Source of the DNA: Gammaproteobacteria bacterium | Lineage (GTDB): Bacteria; Pseudomonadota; Gammaproteobacteria; Thiohalobacterales; Thiohalobacteraceae | NCBI GenBank assembly: GCA_019911805.1 | Contig: JAIOJV010000116.1 | Location: forward strand, 1-61,623 | Direction of reading: 5' to 3' | DNA length: 61,623 nt | Part shown: piece by piece, positions 23,144 through 35,547 of the stretch | How positions within the stretch are numbered: position 1 is the first letter of the stretch | How the letters are laid out: the number at the start of each line of letters is the position of its first letter | Made by a program: the position numbers and the translations under genes | Notes under the pieces: model-generated | Told to the model about the DNA's origin: nothing | The model's input: only the letters and a program-made list of their open reading frames with translations | The model's database searches: none

Positions 23144-24787
23144 TCACTTCCCGCCCCGCTCGACGCGCCGGGTGATGACCCACTGCTGGGCGATCGACAG
23201 CACGTTGTTGGTCACCCAGTAGAGCACCAGGCCCGAGGGGAAGAAGGCAAAGAACACCGTGAAGATGAATGGCAGCGCCATCATCACCTTCGCCTGCACC
23301 GGATCCACCGGTGCGGGATTGAGCTTCTGCTGCAGGAACATGGTCACGCCCATGATCAGCGGCAGCACGAAATACGGGTCCTTCGCCGACAGGTCGGTGA
23401 GCCACAGGATGAACGGCGCCTGGCGCATCTCGACGCTTTCCAGCAGCACCCAGTAGAGCGCGATGAACACCGGGATCTGGATGACGATGGGCAGGCAGCC
23501 GCCGAGCGGATTGATCTTCTCGGTGCGGTACATGTCCATCATCGCCTGATTGAGCTTCTGGCGGTCGTCGCCGTAGCGCTCCTTCAGCGCCTGCAGCCGC
23601 GGTGCGAGCTTGCGCATATGTGCCATGGAGCGGTAGCTGGTCTCGGACAGCTTGTAGAAGGCCAGCTTGATCAGCACCGTGAGGAGGATGATCGACCAGC
23701 CCCAGTTGCCGACCAGGGCATGGATCTTCTCGAGCAACCAGAAGATCGGCTTGGCGATGACGGTGAGCAGGCCGTAGTCGACGGTCAGCTCCAGGCCGGG
23801 GGCGACCTCGGCGAGCCGATCCTGCAGTTTCGGGCCGACGAATACGCGGGTGCTGAACACCTGGCTGGCGCCGTCCGCCACGGTCCGGGTCGGACCGACC
23901 AGGCCGAGCACATAGCGCTTACCGTCGAGCACGCGGCTGTAATAGTGATCCGTCTCGTCCGCCTCCGGGATCAGGGCGGCGAGGAAATGGTGCTGAATCA
24001 TGGCCGCCCAGCCGCCCTTGATGTCACGGGCCAGGGGCGAGTCCGCCATCTTGTCGAACTTCACCTTTTCGTATTTTTCCTCCGGGCTGTAGATCACACC
24101 GCCCAGATAGGTGTAGATGAAACGGTTACCGCCGGTGGCAGTCGGTTCGGCGCGCTGCAACTGGCGGTACGGGCGCCCGCTCCAATCGCTGCCGGAGTGG
24201 TTCGTGACCTCCTGCTCGAGCGTAAGCACGTACGCATCGCGCTCGACGCGGTAGCGCTTGGTGACGGTGACGCCCTCGGGACTGGTCCAGGTGAGCGGGA
24301 TCTCCAGGGCCGTCTGTCCCGGCTGCAGCCGGTATTCGGTCTGCGGCGCGCTGAATACGACGTGATGCGTGGGCTCGGTGCCGGTGGTGCTGCGCAAGCC
24401 CGACTGGATGATGAAGAAGTCCGAGGCGGCATCGTTGAGCAGCCGTACCGGGACGTCCGGCCGGGTCGATTCCTGCGGATAGGCGAGCAGATCGGCACGC
24501 ACCAGATCGCCGCCGCGGGTATCGATGTCGAGATCCAGGACGTCGGTGACGACACGCACGCGCGCGGTGCGCGCTGCGGTCTCGGCGAGGGGTTCCGCCA
24601 CGGCGGTCTCCGGCGCAGGCGTGGCGGCCGGCAAGTCGGCGGGCGGCGCGGCGGCCGCGGGTGCGGTGGTCTGTTCAGTGGTGGCGACCGCCGGCGGGGG
24701 GGCGTTGTAGTCGCGCTGCCACGCCTCCCATAACATCAGGGCCACGAACGACAGGGCGACGAACAGAAAGAGACGCTGGTTATCCAT
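23144..24787 (-). CDS. yidC: membrane protein insertase YidC
   Basis: Inserts proteins, including F0 subunits a and c, in the inner membrane. The 547-aa protein starts [14 protein letters not shown] at ATG 24787 with a first membrane helix, then a Pro/Ala-rich linker, a large periplasmic beta domain (about 80-330) and five C-terminal helices containing [19 protein letters not shown]. Overlaps the yidD stop by 8 bases. Confidence 0.97.
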   Translation of the reverse strand: MDNQRLFLFVALSFVALMLWEAWQRDYNAPPPAVATTEQTTAPAAAAPPADLPAATPAPETAVAEPLAETAARTARVRVVTDVLDLDIDTRGGDLVRADLLAYPQESTRPDVPVRLLNDAASDFFIIQSGLRSTTGTEPTHHVVFSAPQTEYRLQPGQTALEIPLTWTSPEGVTVTKRYRVERDAYVLTLEQEVTNHSGSDWSGRPYRQLQRAEPTATGGNRFIYTYLGGVIYSPEEKYEKVKFDKMADSPLARDIKGGWAAMIQHHFLAALIPEADETDHYYSRVLDGKRYVLGLVGPTRTVADGASQVFSTRVFVGPKLQDRLAEVAPGLELTVDYGLLTVIAKPIFWLLEKIHALVGNWGWSIILLTVLIKLAFYKLSETSYRSMAHMRKLAPRLQALKERYGDDRQKLNQAMMDMYRTEKINPLGGCLPIVIQIPVFIALYWVLLESVEMRQAPFILWLTDLSAKDPYFVLPLIMGVTMFLQQKLNPAPVDPVQAKVMMALPFIFTVFFAFFPSGLVLYWVTNNVLSIAQQWVITRRVERGGK

Positions 24788-25052
24788 GATGATGTGGGTT
24801 GCCGGGGTGGCTGCAAGGGGTTGGAGGCGGTACGACCGATCTCTCGGGCACCGGGTCGATGCCGCCGGGATGCCAGGGGTGGCAGCGGCCGATACGGCGC
24901 ACTGCCAGCCACAGGCCGTGCCCGGCACCGAAGCGTTCGATGGCGGTCAGGGCATAGCTGGAACAGCTCGGGTAGAAACGGCAATGCTGTCCCACCCACG
25001 GGCTGAGGAGGAAACGGTAGCTGCGGATCAACAGGGTCAGGACGGTACGCAT
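24780..25052 (-). CDS. yidD: membrane protein insertion efficiency factor YidD
   Basis: Small membrane-associated protein encoded with rnpA and yidC. The 90-aa product has the signature [20 protein letters not shown] (about 17-36) with three Cys residues, and [13 protein letters not shown]. It overlaps rnpA by 16 bases and yidC by 8, so translation is coupled. Confidence 0.96.
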   Translation of the reverse strand: MRTVLTLLIRSYRFLLSPWVGQHCRFYPSCSSYALTAIERFGAGHGLWLAVRRIGRCHPWHPGGIDPVPERSVVPPPTPCSHPGNPHHHG

Positions 25053-25405
25053 GGGCGTCGCCTCAGTCGGGTCCAGTGTTGTTCCAGTTCGGCACGCAGG
25101 TCGCGGTTGGATGCGGCGGCGGCGGCCGGGCGCGCCTGGATGACGATGTCCCAGCCACCGAGTTCGGACCGGTGACGCCGGAAACTCTCTCGGATGGTGC
25201 GCTTGAGCCGGTTGCGGGTCACCGCGTGCGGTGCGATCTTACGGGAGATCGCCAGTCCGAGGCGCGCGCTGTCGGTATCGTTCGGGTAGACCAGTACCGT
25301 CAGACAACGGCTGGTGGCGCGCGTCGCGCCGGCGAACAGCCGCCGATACTCGGCGGGCCGGGTCAGGCGCGCAGTGCGCGGAAAGCTGGCCGGACCCCGC
25401 GCCAA
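25037..25405 (-). CDS. rnpA: ribonuclease P protein component
   Basis: Protein subunit that helps the RNase P RNA process tRNA 5' ends. The 122-aa product contains the RNR motif [13 protein letters not shown] (about 64-76). The only in-frame start after the preceding stop is TTG 25405, giving a leader [17 protein letters not shown] typical of the family. Twelve bases after rpmH. Confidence 0.95.
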   Translation of the reverse strand: MARGPASFPRTARLTRPAEYRRLFAGATRATSRCLTVLVYPNDTDSARLGLAISRKIAPHAVTRNRLKRTIRESFRRHRSELGGWDIVIQARPAAAAASNRDLRAELEQHWTRLRRRPCVPS

Positions 25406-25417
25406 GACGAGGAAAAA

Positions 25418-25552
25418 CTAGACGGCCAGGCGTGCACGACCCTTGGCGCGGCGCGCCTTGAGGACCCGGCGGCCACCCTTGGTGCTCATGCGCGCGCGGA
25501 AGCCATGGGTACGCTTGCGCTTGAGGTTGCTGGGCTGAAAGGTTCTTTTCAT
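25418..25552 (-). CDS. rpmH: 50S ribosomal protein L34
   Basis: The 44-aa basic ribosomal protein reads [20 protein letters not shown] onward and ends ARLAV. First gene of the rpmH-rnpA-yidD-yidC operon, divergent from dnaA. Confidence 0.98.
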   Translation of the reverse strand: MKRTFQPSNLKRKRTHGFRARMSTKGGRRVLKARRAKGRARLAV

Positions 25553-25616
25553 GACCGTTTAACTCTTCGTCGGATAGACCCGTTGCACCCGAAAACCGGG
25601 CGGCGGAAAACGCGCA

Positions 25617-25646
25617 ATGGTACTGGTTGGGCGTCGCGGGTGTCAA
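25617..25646 (-). promoter_or_regulatory. probable promoter of the rpmH operon
   Basis: On the minus strand a perfect TTGACA (25646-25641) is followed after 18 bases by TACCAT (25622-25617), about 65 bases upstream of the rpmH ATG. Confidence 0.5.
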
Positions 25647-25666
25647 TCGTCCCGACGGTGGTGGGA

Positions 25667-25695
25667 TGTGGATAACCCCGGGCATCGGGTATAGA
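25667..25695 (+). promoter_or_regulatory. DnaA box and possible dnaA promoter
   Basis: TGTGGATAA (25667-25675) is the reverse complement of the consensus DnaA box TTATCCACA. Seventeen bases after its first six bases stands TATAGA (25690-25695), a plausible -10, so DnaA bound at the box would cover the -35 region and could repress dnaA. The promoter part is inference. Confidence 0.5.
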
Positions 25696-25746
25696 CTGCG
25701 GCCTTCCTTTCCCCGCCATTAAAGACCGTTCTGGAGGTTGCGAGCG

Positions 25747-27099
25747 TTGGATGCGCCGTTGTGGACGAAATGCCTGGACCGCCTGGAAAGTGAGCTGCCT
25801 GAACAGCAGTTCAACACCTGGATCCGGCCCTTGCATGCGGTGGCGGAGGACAACCGATTGCGACTGCTCGCCCCGAACCGGTTCGTGCTCGACTGGGTGC
25901 GCGAGCACTTCATCGAGCAGATCCGCCAGGCGGTAGTCGATTTTGCGGTGGCGCCCGCGCCCCAGATCGCCCTCGAGGTCGGCACCCGTCGCAGCACGCA
26001 GACGGCCCCGAAGGCCGCGAGCGGGCCGACGCGTTTCGTCCGCGAGCGTGACCAGCCCGCCGCGGGGCGCGTGGTGCCGAACCACACCCTGAATCCGGAT
26101 TTCACCTTCGAGAATTTCGTCGAGGGAAAATCCAACCAGCTGGCGCGCGCCGCCTCGACGCAGATCGGGGAGAACCCCGGCGAGGCCTACAATCCGCTGT
26201 TTATTTACGGCGGCGTCGGTCTGGGCAAAACGCACCTGATGCACGCGGTCGGCAATCTCATCCTGGCCGGCAAGCCGGATGCGCGGGTGGTCTATCTGCA
26301 CTCCGAGCGCTTCGTCGGCGACATGGTCAAGGCGCTGCAACACAACGCCATCAACGAATTCAAGCGCTACTACCGCTCGGTGGACGCGCTGCTCATCGAC
26401 GATATCCAGTTCTTTGCCGGCAAGGAGCGTTCGCAGGAGGAATTCTTCCACACCTTCAACGCGCTGCTCGAGGGACAACAACAGATCGTGCTGACCTGCG
26501 ACCGCTATCCCAAGGAGGTCGACGGGCTGGAGGAACGCCTCAAGTCGCGCTTCGGCTGGGGGCTCACCGTGGCCATCGAGCCGCCGGAGCTGGAGACGCG
26601 CGTGGCGATTCTGATGTCCAAGGCCGTGCAGACCCAGGTCGAGCTGCCCAATGAGGTGGCCTTCTTCATTGCGAAGCGCTTACAGTCTAATATCCGCGAA
26701 CTGGAAGGTGCGTTGCGCCGCGTGGCGGCGAGCTCACGCTTCACCGGCCGGCCGATTACACTGGAGTTCGCCAAGGAGGCGTTGCGCGACCTGCTCGCCC
26801 TGCAGGACAAACTGGTCTCCATCGAGAATATCCAGAAGACGGTGGCGGACTATTACAAACTCCGCATCGCGGACCTGTTGTCGGCACGGCGCAGCCGCTC
26901 GATCGCCCGCCCCCGCCAGGTCGCCATGGCGCTGGCGAAGGAGCTGACCAGCCACAGCCTGCCGGAAATCGGCAACGCCTTCGGTGGTCGCGACCACACG
27001 ACGGTGCTGCATGCGTGCCGCAAAGTGGCGGAGTTGCGGGAGAGCGACGGGCGCATCAAAGAGGATTATTACAACCTGTTGAGAACCCTGAGCACATGA
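25747..27099 (+). CDS. dnaA: chromosomal replication initiator protein DnaA
   Basis: AAA+ ATPase that opens oriC. The 450-aa protein has the N-terminal DnaB-contact domain, Walker [10 protein letters not shown] (about 155-163), Walker [10 protein letters not shown], and the C-terminal DNA-binding signature [15 protein letters not shown] chose TTG 25747 because GGAGG (25733-25737) lies 9 bases before it; the TTG at 25738 directly touches the Shine-Dalgarno sequence. A TTG start suits a tightly limited initiator. Confidence 0.97.
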   Translation: MDAPLWTKCLDRLESELPEQQFNTWIRPLHAVAEDNRLRLLAPNRFVLDWVREHFIEQIRQAVVDFAVAPAPQIALEVGTRRSTQTAPKAASGPTRFVRERDQPAAGRVVPNHTLNPDFTFENFVEGKSNQLARAASTQIGENPGEAYNPLFIYGGVGLGKTHLMHAVGNLILAGKPDARVVYLHSERFVGDMVKALQHNAINEFKRYYRSVDALLIDDIQFFAGKERSQEEFFHTFNALLEGQQQIVLTCDRYPKEVDGLEERLKSRFGWGLTVAIEPPELETRVAILMSKAVQTQVELPNEVAFFIAKRLQSNIRELEGALRRVAASSRFTGRPITLEFAKEALRDLLALQDKLVSIENIQKTVADYYKLRIADLLSARRSRSIARPRQVAMALAKELTSHSLPEIGNAFGGRDHTTVLHACRKVAELRESDGRIKEDYYNLLRTLST

Positions 27100-27318
27100 T
27101 GTGGATAAGCTGGGGAGCAAACGCACAGCGCCGGATCGGGCTGATTTATCCACAGGCTACGCACAGGCAGAGGGTATTCTGCCCATAGGGTTGTCGCTGT
27201 TATAACTTATTGAAATATATTAGATAAAACGGGTTATCCACGACTCTTGCCGGGACTAATAACAAGTTCAATCAAGAGTTATTCAAGAAATAATTAAAGA
27301 CCAGGATCGAGATAGCGC
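27100..27318. other. probable replication origin (oriC) between dnaA and dnaN
   Basis: The 219-base gap has DnaA boxes TTATCCACA at 27146-27154 and (reverse) at 27100-27108, a near-consensus TTATCCACG at 27234-27242, and an AT-rich stretch at about 27198-27230 (TGTTATAACTTATTGAAATA) suited to unwinding. Gene strands diverge around dnaA. Two further clues agree: parS sites lie 2 kb away and parAB 9 kb away. Confidence 0.8.
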
Positions 27319-28419
27319 ATGAAATTCAAGATTCAGCGGGAAGCCTTTCTCAAGCCCCTTCAGCAGATCATCGGCGTGGTGGAACGACGCCAGACCTTGC
27401 CGGTTCTGGGCAATATCCTGGTCCAGGCCGATGGTCAGGGCCTGACGCTGACGGCAACCGACCTGGAGGTGGAGTTGGTGGCCCGGGTGGCCCTGGAGAC
27501 CGAAGGTGGCGGCGATACCACACTGCCCGCGCGCAAGCTGCTGGACATCTGCCGGACCCTGCCGGATGGTGCCTGGCTGGAGGTGCAGGTCGACCAGTCA
27601 CGCGCGACGGTCCGCAGTGGTAGAAGCCGCTTCACCCTGGCCACCCTTCCGGCGGCGGACTTCCCGGTGATCGACGAGCTGAAGGGCGTACAGGTCTTCC
27701 AACTGGGCCAGAAGGATCTGAAGGAGCTGATCGATCGGACCCATTTCTCCATGGCCCAGCAGGACGTGCGCTATTACCTGAACGGCCTGATGCTGGAGCT
27801 GGATCGCACCGCCATCCGTAGCGTGGCGACGGATGGACACCGGCTGGCCATGTGCGAGGTGGCGACCCAGACGAACATTGCCGAGACCCAGCAGGTCATC
27901 GTCCCGCGCAAGGGCGTGCAGGAACTGTTGCGGCTGCTGGAGGGCGGAGACAGCGCGGTGGAGATCCAGTTGGGCAGCAATCACATCCGGGTGATGACGC
28001 CCGAGATCCGCTTCACCTCCAAGCTCATCGATGGCCGTTTTCCGGACTACAAGCGGGTCATGCCCCAAGGCGGCGACAAGCAGATCCAGGCCGATCGCGG
28101 GTTGCTGCGCCAGGCACTGACGCGCACCTCCATCCTGTCGAATGAGAAATACCGGGGGATTCGCCTCTCGCTGGACGAAAATGTGCTGCGTATCCAAGCA
28201 CATAATCCGGAACAGGAGGAGGCGGAGGAAGAACTCGAGGTGCAGTACGCCGCCGAGCCCCTGGAAATCGGCTTCAACGTCACCTACCTGTTGGATGCCC
28301 TGGGCGCGCTGCCGGGCGATGATGTGCGCATCTTGCTGTCCGACGCCAACAGCAGCTGTCTGATCGAGGACGGCGCTGCCGGCCACTGCAAGTACGTGGT
28401 CATGCCCATGCGGCTCTAG
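27319..28419 (+). CDS. dnaN: DNA polymerase III beta subunit (sliding clamp)
   Basis: Ring-shaped processivity clamp. The 366-aa protein starts MKFKIQREAFLKPLQQIIGV and ends in the conserved YVVMPMRL, with three clamp domains. Its TAG stop is also the first three bases of the palindromic element at 28417-28583. Confidence 0.99.
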   Translation: MKFKIQREAFLKPLQQIIGVVERRQTLPVLGNILVQADGQGLTLTATDLEVELVARVALETEGGGDTTLPARKLLDICRTLPDGAWLEVQVDQSRATVRSGRSRFTLATLPAADFPVIDELKGVQVFQLGQKDLKELIDRTHFSMAQQDVRYYLNGLMLELDRTAIRSVATDGHRLAMCEVATQTNIAETQQVIVPRKGVQELLRLLEGGDSAVEIQLGSNHIRVMTPEIRFTSKLIDGRFPDYKRVMPQGGDKQIQADRGLLRQALTRTSILSNEKYRGIRLSLDENVLRIQAHNPEQEEAEEELEVQYAAEPLEIGFNVTYLLDALGALPGDDVRILLSDANSSCLIEDGAAGHCKYVVMPMRL

Positions 28420-28583
28420 GAGCCCGCCGGACTTGGCTCTGATCTACTGCGCCGGTGGAATAGCGGCCCATTGTTCCGATCCTGCTCGTCATATCGCTAC
28501 GGCTAGTCTCCCCGAAGGATCGAAAAAATGACCCCACTCTCCCGCCCGGCTCGCTACGATCGCCCACGTCCGGCAGGCTCCTA
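28417..28583. repeat. palindromic MITE-like element, copy 1 (dnaN-recF gap)
   Basis: Ends TAGGAGCCCGCCGGACTTGG and CACGTCCGGCAGGCTCCTA are near-perfect inverted repeats. The interior shares several blocks with 38985-39220, such as CTGATCTACTGCGCCGG, GCTACGGCTA and the GATCG..AAAATGAC segment. No coding capacity; it has the look of a non-autonomous mobile palindrome. Confidence 0.8.
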
Positions 28584-28601
28584 GAGAGTCCGGGCGCCCA
28601 C

Positions 28602-32133
<3,532 letters not shown>

Positions 32134-32616
32134 GGCCGGTGTCCGCGGTCATTTAAAATGCGGTTGTGCCACTCACACGAGTGACCGCAGAGCGGGTGGC
32201 CATTGCGAAGTTATTCAACTTCCGCTTCCGATCGAAAGCGGACCTGGAGCGAAATCCGGTACTGGAATTTAATACTAGCCGAGAACAGCCAGAAGCAGCC
32301 ATTACTCAGGAGTCAGGATTTATCGCTACCATCGTGCGATGTCATGCCCGCAAAAGCGGGATGACGAGTTGCACGCTATGCAGCCAATACTACTGGCCAC
32401 TGTGTAAGATCTCGGGGTGGTGCCGCTTTCGTAGGAGTGCCATTCTTGGCGCGATGACTCGGGTTCGCCGTGCGTATGAATCGCGGCAGGAATGCCGCTC
32501 CTACAGGGTGGGCGTCTGATTTGCCATACGCATTTTTCCGTATTGTTCCGTGGATTCCGTGGCCAAAGGGGGTTTTTCTCCTCTTACACAATGTGTAGCC
32601 AATAATACTGACCACT
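32134..32616. repeat. gene-free region with palindromes and a 26-bp direct repeat
   Basis: Three structures are visible: GTCATGCCCGC/GCGGGATGAC around an AAAA loop at 32340-32364; a 25-bp imperfect REP-like pair GTAGGAGTGCCATTC... (32431-32455) and ...GGAATGCCGCTCCTAC (32480-32504); and direct repeats AGCCAATAMTACTGRCCACT (first 20 of 26 bases) at 32382-32407 and 32597-32622 with two mismatches. The second copy runs into the terminal attC. No credible gene. Confidence 0.7.
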
Positions 32617-32676
32617 GTGTAACGTCACCCATGAGCCGCGCTGATTTCTAGCGTCGGCTCGATGGGTTTGTTATGC
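32617..32676 (-). other. attC recombination site (last of array 2)
   Basis: Cores GTGTAAC (32617-32623) and GTTATGC (32670-32676) flank CCCATGAGCCG / CGGCTCGATGGG arms. The minus-strand GCATAAC complements the GTTATGC at 33177-33183 that opens the DUF4160/DUF2442 cassette. The outer core deviates from consensus, as expected at the end of an array. Confidence 0.8.
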
Positions 32677-32684
32677 GATGAATG

Positions 32685-32930
32685 CTAGTGATTCCCACGA
32701 AGCAACCCGGAAACACTCAGATCTTCGTCAAGTTCCGGCCAATGGATTCCCTCGCCATCGCCCAATAGCTCGTAGTTCTCTAATTGCGTTTTTGTAGCTC
32801 CCACTAAGCGCGGAAACCATACCAATGGGACTGTAACCTTCCGCCCATCTACTAATGACACAATTAGATCGTCATCCGTAAACTCGACATTCTGGGCCAG
32901 GGGATGTGTTTCAATTGCTAATGTGCTCAT
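32685..32930 (-). CDS. DUF2442 protein (possible antitoxin partner)
   Basis: An 81-aa protein from ATG 32930, MSTLAIETHPLAQNVEFTDD, with the DUF2442 pattern DDDLIVSLVDGRKVTVPLVW and a following WPRL-like segment. It overlaps the DUF4160 gene by 20 bases and both fit in one cassette. DUF4160 and DUF2442 are frequent neighbours and are suspected toxin-antitoxin pairs; function is not proven. Confidence 0.75.
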   Translation of the reverse strand: MSTLAIETHPLAQNVEFTDDDLIVSLVDGRKVTVPLVWFPRLVGATKTQLENYELLGDGEGIHWPELDEDLSVSGLLRGNH

Positions 32931-33147
32931 TCCACGCCTCCAAGAATATTTCCCTGTTTTCATCAACATGCTTTTGGATCGTTCGCAATTCATGAGAAGC
33001 AAACCGTTTAGAACCTGCCAAAGCAACAGGATTTAGCCAAAATTTAGCAAGAAACCGTTCCCGCTGCACATGAATATGGGACGGCTCCCCTCTTTCGTTG
33101 CTATAGAAAAAGAACCGGTAGGGCCCAATCTTGAGTATTGTTGGCAT
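32911..33147 (-). CDS. DUF4160 protein
   Basis: The 78-aa protein begins MPTILKIGPYRFFFYSNERG and continues EPSHIHVQRE, the hallmark of DUF4160. First gene of its cassette, 30 bases after the recombination core, with GAGG as the likely Shine-Dalgarno sequence. Together with the overlapping DUF2442 gene it forms a two-gene cassette, which is unusual since most cassettes carry one gene. Confidence 0.8.
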   Translation of the reverse strand: MPTILKIGPYRFFFYSNERGEPSHIHVQRERFLAKFWLNPVALAGSKRFASHELRTIQKHVDENREIFLEAWNEHISN

Positions 33148-33176
33148 CTTACGTAGTCACCTCTTCATCCCTGATC

Positions 33177-33236
33177 GCATAACGTTTGAAGTAAGCAGCT
33201 TGCCGTAGGCAAGTCCGCTTGACCGAATGGTTAGGG
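33177..33236 (-). other. attC recombination site
   Basis: Cores GCATAAC (33177-33183) and GTTAGGG (33230-33236) with inner arms AAGCAGCTTGCC / GGCAAGTCCGCTT. It closes the cassette carrying the gene at 33244-33924. Confidence 0.85.
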
Positions 33237-33243
33237 GGCAGCG

Positions 33244-33924
33244 TCACAGTGCACCCTCGATCCACCAAGACGCGGGAACTGAACGAGGAATCTCTGAAGC
33301 AAGGATATCAATGCTCATTGCGAGATCAATGGCCATCTGTCTTAGCCACTCGATGTGAAAGTGAATGAGCCTTTCAGTCTTCGGTGTTTCGGGCTTGAGT
33401 AGACGATTGACGTAGCTCACCGCTTGGCCGATATACTGCGTCATTGCCCAAGAGTCAGCTCTACTGCCAGGCCGGTACTCATGTGCATACGAAGACCGTA
33501 TTTCCTCGTACAGAAGGCATGCATACGAGTGACCACGAATGGTCTTGAGGTCGAGCGACGGACAAAGTGTTAGTACGTCTGACTCTGCCCTATCTACCTC
33601 GGGGCCTGCAACTATTCGCGTTGAACTGAACGAGAGTAGCGCCTTCGTGAGCACAGCTGAGTTGGCGTGGTCACCGATGGCACTCAGGTGCTGAATGAGA
33701 AGAGGTACGCTGATGCTGGTTCGCACAGCTGTCGAAGAGCCAATACGAACAAGAAGCTCAACAAAGCGCCTTCGGTCGATCCCACGGCCGGGCCAGACCT
33801 CCGCTGAGAGAGCGCTCAGTGCGGCGCACACGAGAATTGTCGACTCGCTGTAAGTGCCACCAGCCTCTCCCGCGATAGAGCCAAGGCAATTTTGCATTTC
33901 CTGCCGACCCAGTCTGCGCGCCAA
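33244..33924 (-). CDS. cassette protein with HEPN-like Rx4H motif
   Basis: A 226-aa, helix-rich protein. LLYEEIRSSYAHEYRPG (about 137-153, with R143 and H148) is a typical HEPN-like segment in which Arg and His sit at the end of a helix. I do not recognise the full-length family. No ATG is well placed: TTG 33924 is the longest start, ATG 33900 (protein MQNCLGSIAGE) the alternative. The frame remains open up to the cassette core, so a rare start further upstream is possible. Confidence 0.6.
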   Translation of the reverse strand: MARRLGRQEMQNCLGSIAGEAGGTYSESTILVCAALSALSAEVWPGRGIDRRRFVELLVRIGSSTAVRTSISVPLLIQHLSAIGDHANSAVLTKALLSFSSTRIVAGPEVDRAESDVLTLCPSLDLKTIRGHSYACLLYEEIRSSYAHEYRPGSRADSWAMTQYIGQAVSYVNRLLKPETPKTERLIHFHIEWLRQMAIDLAMSIDILASEIPRSVPASWWIEGAL

Positions 33925-33948
33925 CTGTTCGATGCCATCGCTTCTGCA

Positions 33949-34004
33949 CCTTAACGTCTGAATTGTGCAGCGCCGACAGGCGTCCGCACCAATGAATAGT
34001 TAGG
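33949..34004 (-). other. attC recombination site
   Basis: Cores CCTTAAC (33949-33955) and GTTAGGT (33998-34004) with arms TGTGCAGCGCCGACAG / GCGTCCGCACCA. The stop codon of the MauJ-like gene is inside the core. Orientation agrees with the gene. Confidence 0.85.
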
Positions 34005-34983
34005 TGCCATTGTCGACTCCAAGTTGTGCGGCAAGTTGTTGATGCGATGCGATGAGTTGTCTTACGCAAACTTCTGAGACATACATGATCTCGGTGTGCT
34101 TCGCGATGGTCTCTGGGGAGCTCAAATCCAGAATGGAGCCGTCCTTAGTAATAAAGTGCGCTATTGCGTTGCGAAACTGCGGAGTCATGACTTTATCAAA
34201 AAAGGTCTTTATCGGAGTACCAATGTGCGTGCGATAAGGGCCGGCAATTTCCGGATCATCGGGAACTAGGTCTCGGTATCGCTGCAGTTCTATCTTCAAC
34301 TTACGGGCTCGGTGATTGAGCGCCGTACGGAGTGTTCCCAGCAGTCCATCCATAATTTTGTGGTAGCAAAGGAACTTGTAGAAGTCGCTGTGTGAATTCT
34401 TCGCCTCTCGGTACATGGCGTATACGGGCGCTAGTTCCTTTGATACCTCAATGAGATGCTCGCTGATAGTAGATGCTCGATATGGAGAAACATAGTCGAT
34501 CGACTGAACTTGGTTATTGAGGTCGTCGACTCGAATGGATTGAATAAAAATGGGGCAGTTGGCGACGTAAGCTTCGTAGTCAAGGAATGGGAGCGCAAAC
34601 TCTAGAAACTTGCTTTTCGCATCTTGCAAGCTGGTTGCTGTGCACTCGAACTCTACCAGCGACTTTTCCCCTCTTGAGTTCTTTTTGAACTCCATCATTC
34701 CGCCGTTCAGTCGGACGCGGCCAGCAACGACCGTCGGAGGCAGGTAAAGGTACGACGCACCATCTTCAGGGCCGAAGTCCCCTTTGATGCTATCTGCGAC
34801 AAGCACGGTCTTACCTAGCCTTGCGAAAACTTTGAATGGCCGCGGCACCTTGTCGTGAAGTCGATCCGCATCGCGACGCGCTTCGTGTTCCATGATCGCG
34901 ACAACCACTAGCTCGCCGCGGGTGCCGGCAGGCCCAAGCTTTTCGACCGGAATCTGATTGCTTGGAGTTGAGGTGGTGTTCAT
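34000..34983 (-). CDS. MauJ-like cassette protein with Rx4H motif
   Basis: A 327-aa protein. The C-terminal half, with YKFLCYHKIMDGLL (about 202-215) and FRNAIAHF (270-277; R271, H276), resembles proteins annotated as methylamine utilisation MauJ-like, whose function is not established, and fits a HEPN-type helical bundle. The N-terminal half is beta-rich. ATG 34983 lies directly after the GTTAGATGCC of the cassette core. The methylamine label should not be taken as a function. Confidence 0.6.
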   Translation of the reverse strand: MNTTSTPSNQIPVEKLGPAGTRGELVVVAIMEHEARRDADRLHDKVPRPFKVFARLGKTVLVADSIKGDFGPEDGASYLYLPPTVVAGRVRLNGGMMEFKKNSRGEKSLVEFECTATSLQDAKSKFLEFALPFLDYEAYVANCPIFIQSIRVDDLNNQVQSIDYVSPYRASTISEHLIEVSKELAPVYAMYREAKNSHSDFYKFLCYHKIMDGLLGTLRTALNHRARKLKIELQRYRDLVPDDPEIAGPYRTHIGTPIKTFFDKVMTPQFRNAIAHFITKDGSILDLSSPETIAKHTEIMYVSEVCVRQLIASHQQLAAQLGVDNGT

Positions 34984-34986
34984 GGC

Positions 34987-35050
34987 ATCTAACGACTAAG
35001 CTCAGGGGCGCGCCGCTTACGGCGCGTCCCGTTGGAGCGCCTTGTTGGGT
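34987..35050 (-). other. attC recombination site
   Basis: Cores ATCTAAC (34987-34993) and GTTGGGT (35044-35050). On the minus strand it reads CCCAACAAGGCGCTCCAACG at the start and CTGAGCTTAGTCGTTAGAT at the end, a very typical attC. The acetyltransferase gene runs into it. Confidence 0.92.
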
Positions 35051-35469
35051 GCAATGTTTTCGACGAAGTGGAAGCTTGCCATTGACATGCCTTCACGCTC
35101 ATAGAAACGATGTGCATCTTTTCTTTGAATGCCTGAATCGAGGTGCATTTGTACGCAACCTTCCTTGACCGCAAATTCTCTAAGCCAAGAAAGCAGGCTG
35201 GCACCGAAGCCTTTTGAGCGGTGAGAGGGCAACGTTACAAGATCGTCAACGTACAGGAAGCGACCCCATGCTAGGTTTTCTCCTACCCGGAATCCTGCAA
35301 CAGCTACCACAGCACTCGATTGTTCGACAAAGGCAAGCCGATAGCCGGTTTTTTCTTGGCTTCGAACTCTGAACAGGAATTGATCTTCTGTGATGTGGGG
35401 CCGAAGCACTCGCATGACGGGATAACATGCGGCGATCTCAGAAGCAGTTGTGGCAATGCGAATGTTCAT
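35017..35469 (-). CDS. GNAT-family N-acetyltransferase (cassette)
   Basis: The 150-aa protein has the acetyl-CoA-binding motif A, LVTLPSHRSKGFGASLL (about 77-93, with RSKGFGA), and the later HRFYEREGM block. The last residues IAPNKALQRDAP are a translation of the attC, as is common for cassette genes. Substrate unknown; GNAT genes are frequent integron cargo, including antibiotic and toxin acetylation, but nothing here singles out a substrate. Confidence 0.8.
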   Translation of the reverse strand: MNIRIATTASEIAACYPVMRVLRPHITEDQFLFRVRSQEKTGYRLAFVEQSSAVVAVAGFRVGENLAWGRFLYVDDLVTLPSHRSKGFGASLLSWLREFAVKEGCVQMHLDSGIQRKDAHRFYEREGMSMASFHFVENIAPNKALQRDAP

Positions 35470-35486
35470 GGCTGTTCTATTTTGAC

Positions 35487-35547
35487 GCCCAACGCTAGAG
35501 TTAAGCGGTGCGCAGCTTTTCGCGCGTCCGCTTGGACGATGTGTTAG
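35487..35547 (-). other. attC recombination site
   Basis: Cores GCCCAAC (35487-35493) and GTTAGAC (35541-35547) with arms TTAAGCGGTGCGCAGC / GCGCGTCCGCTT. The minus-strand GTCTAAC complements the opening core of the GIY-YIG cassette at 36153-36159 exactly. Confidence 0.9.
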
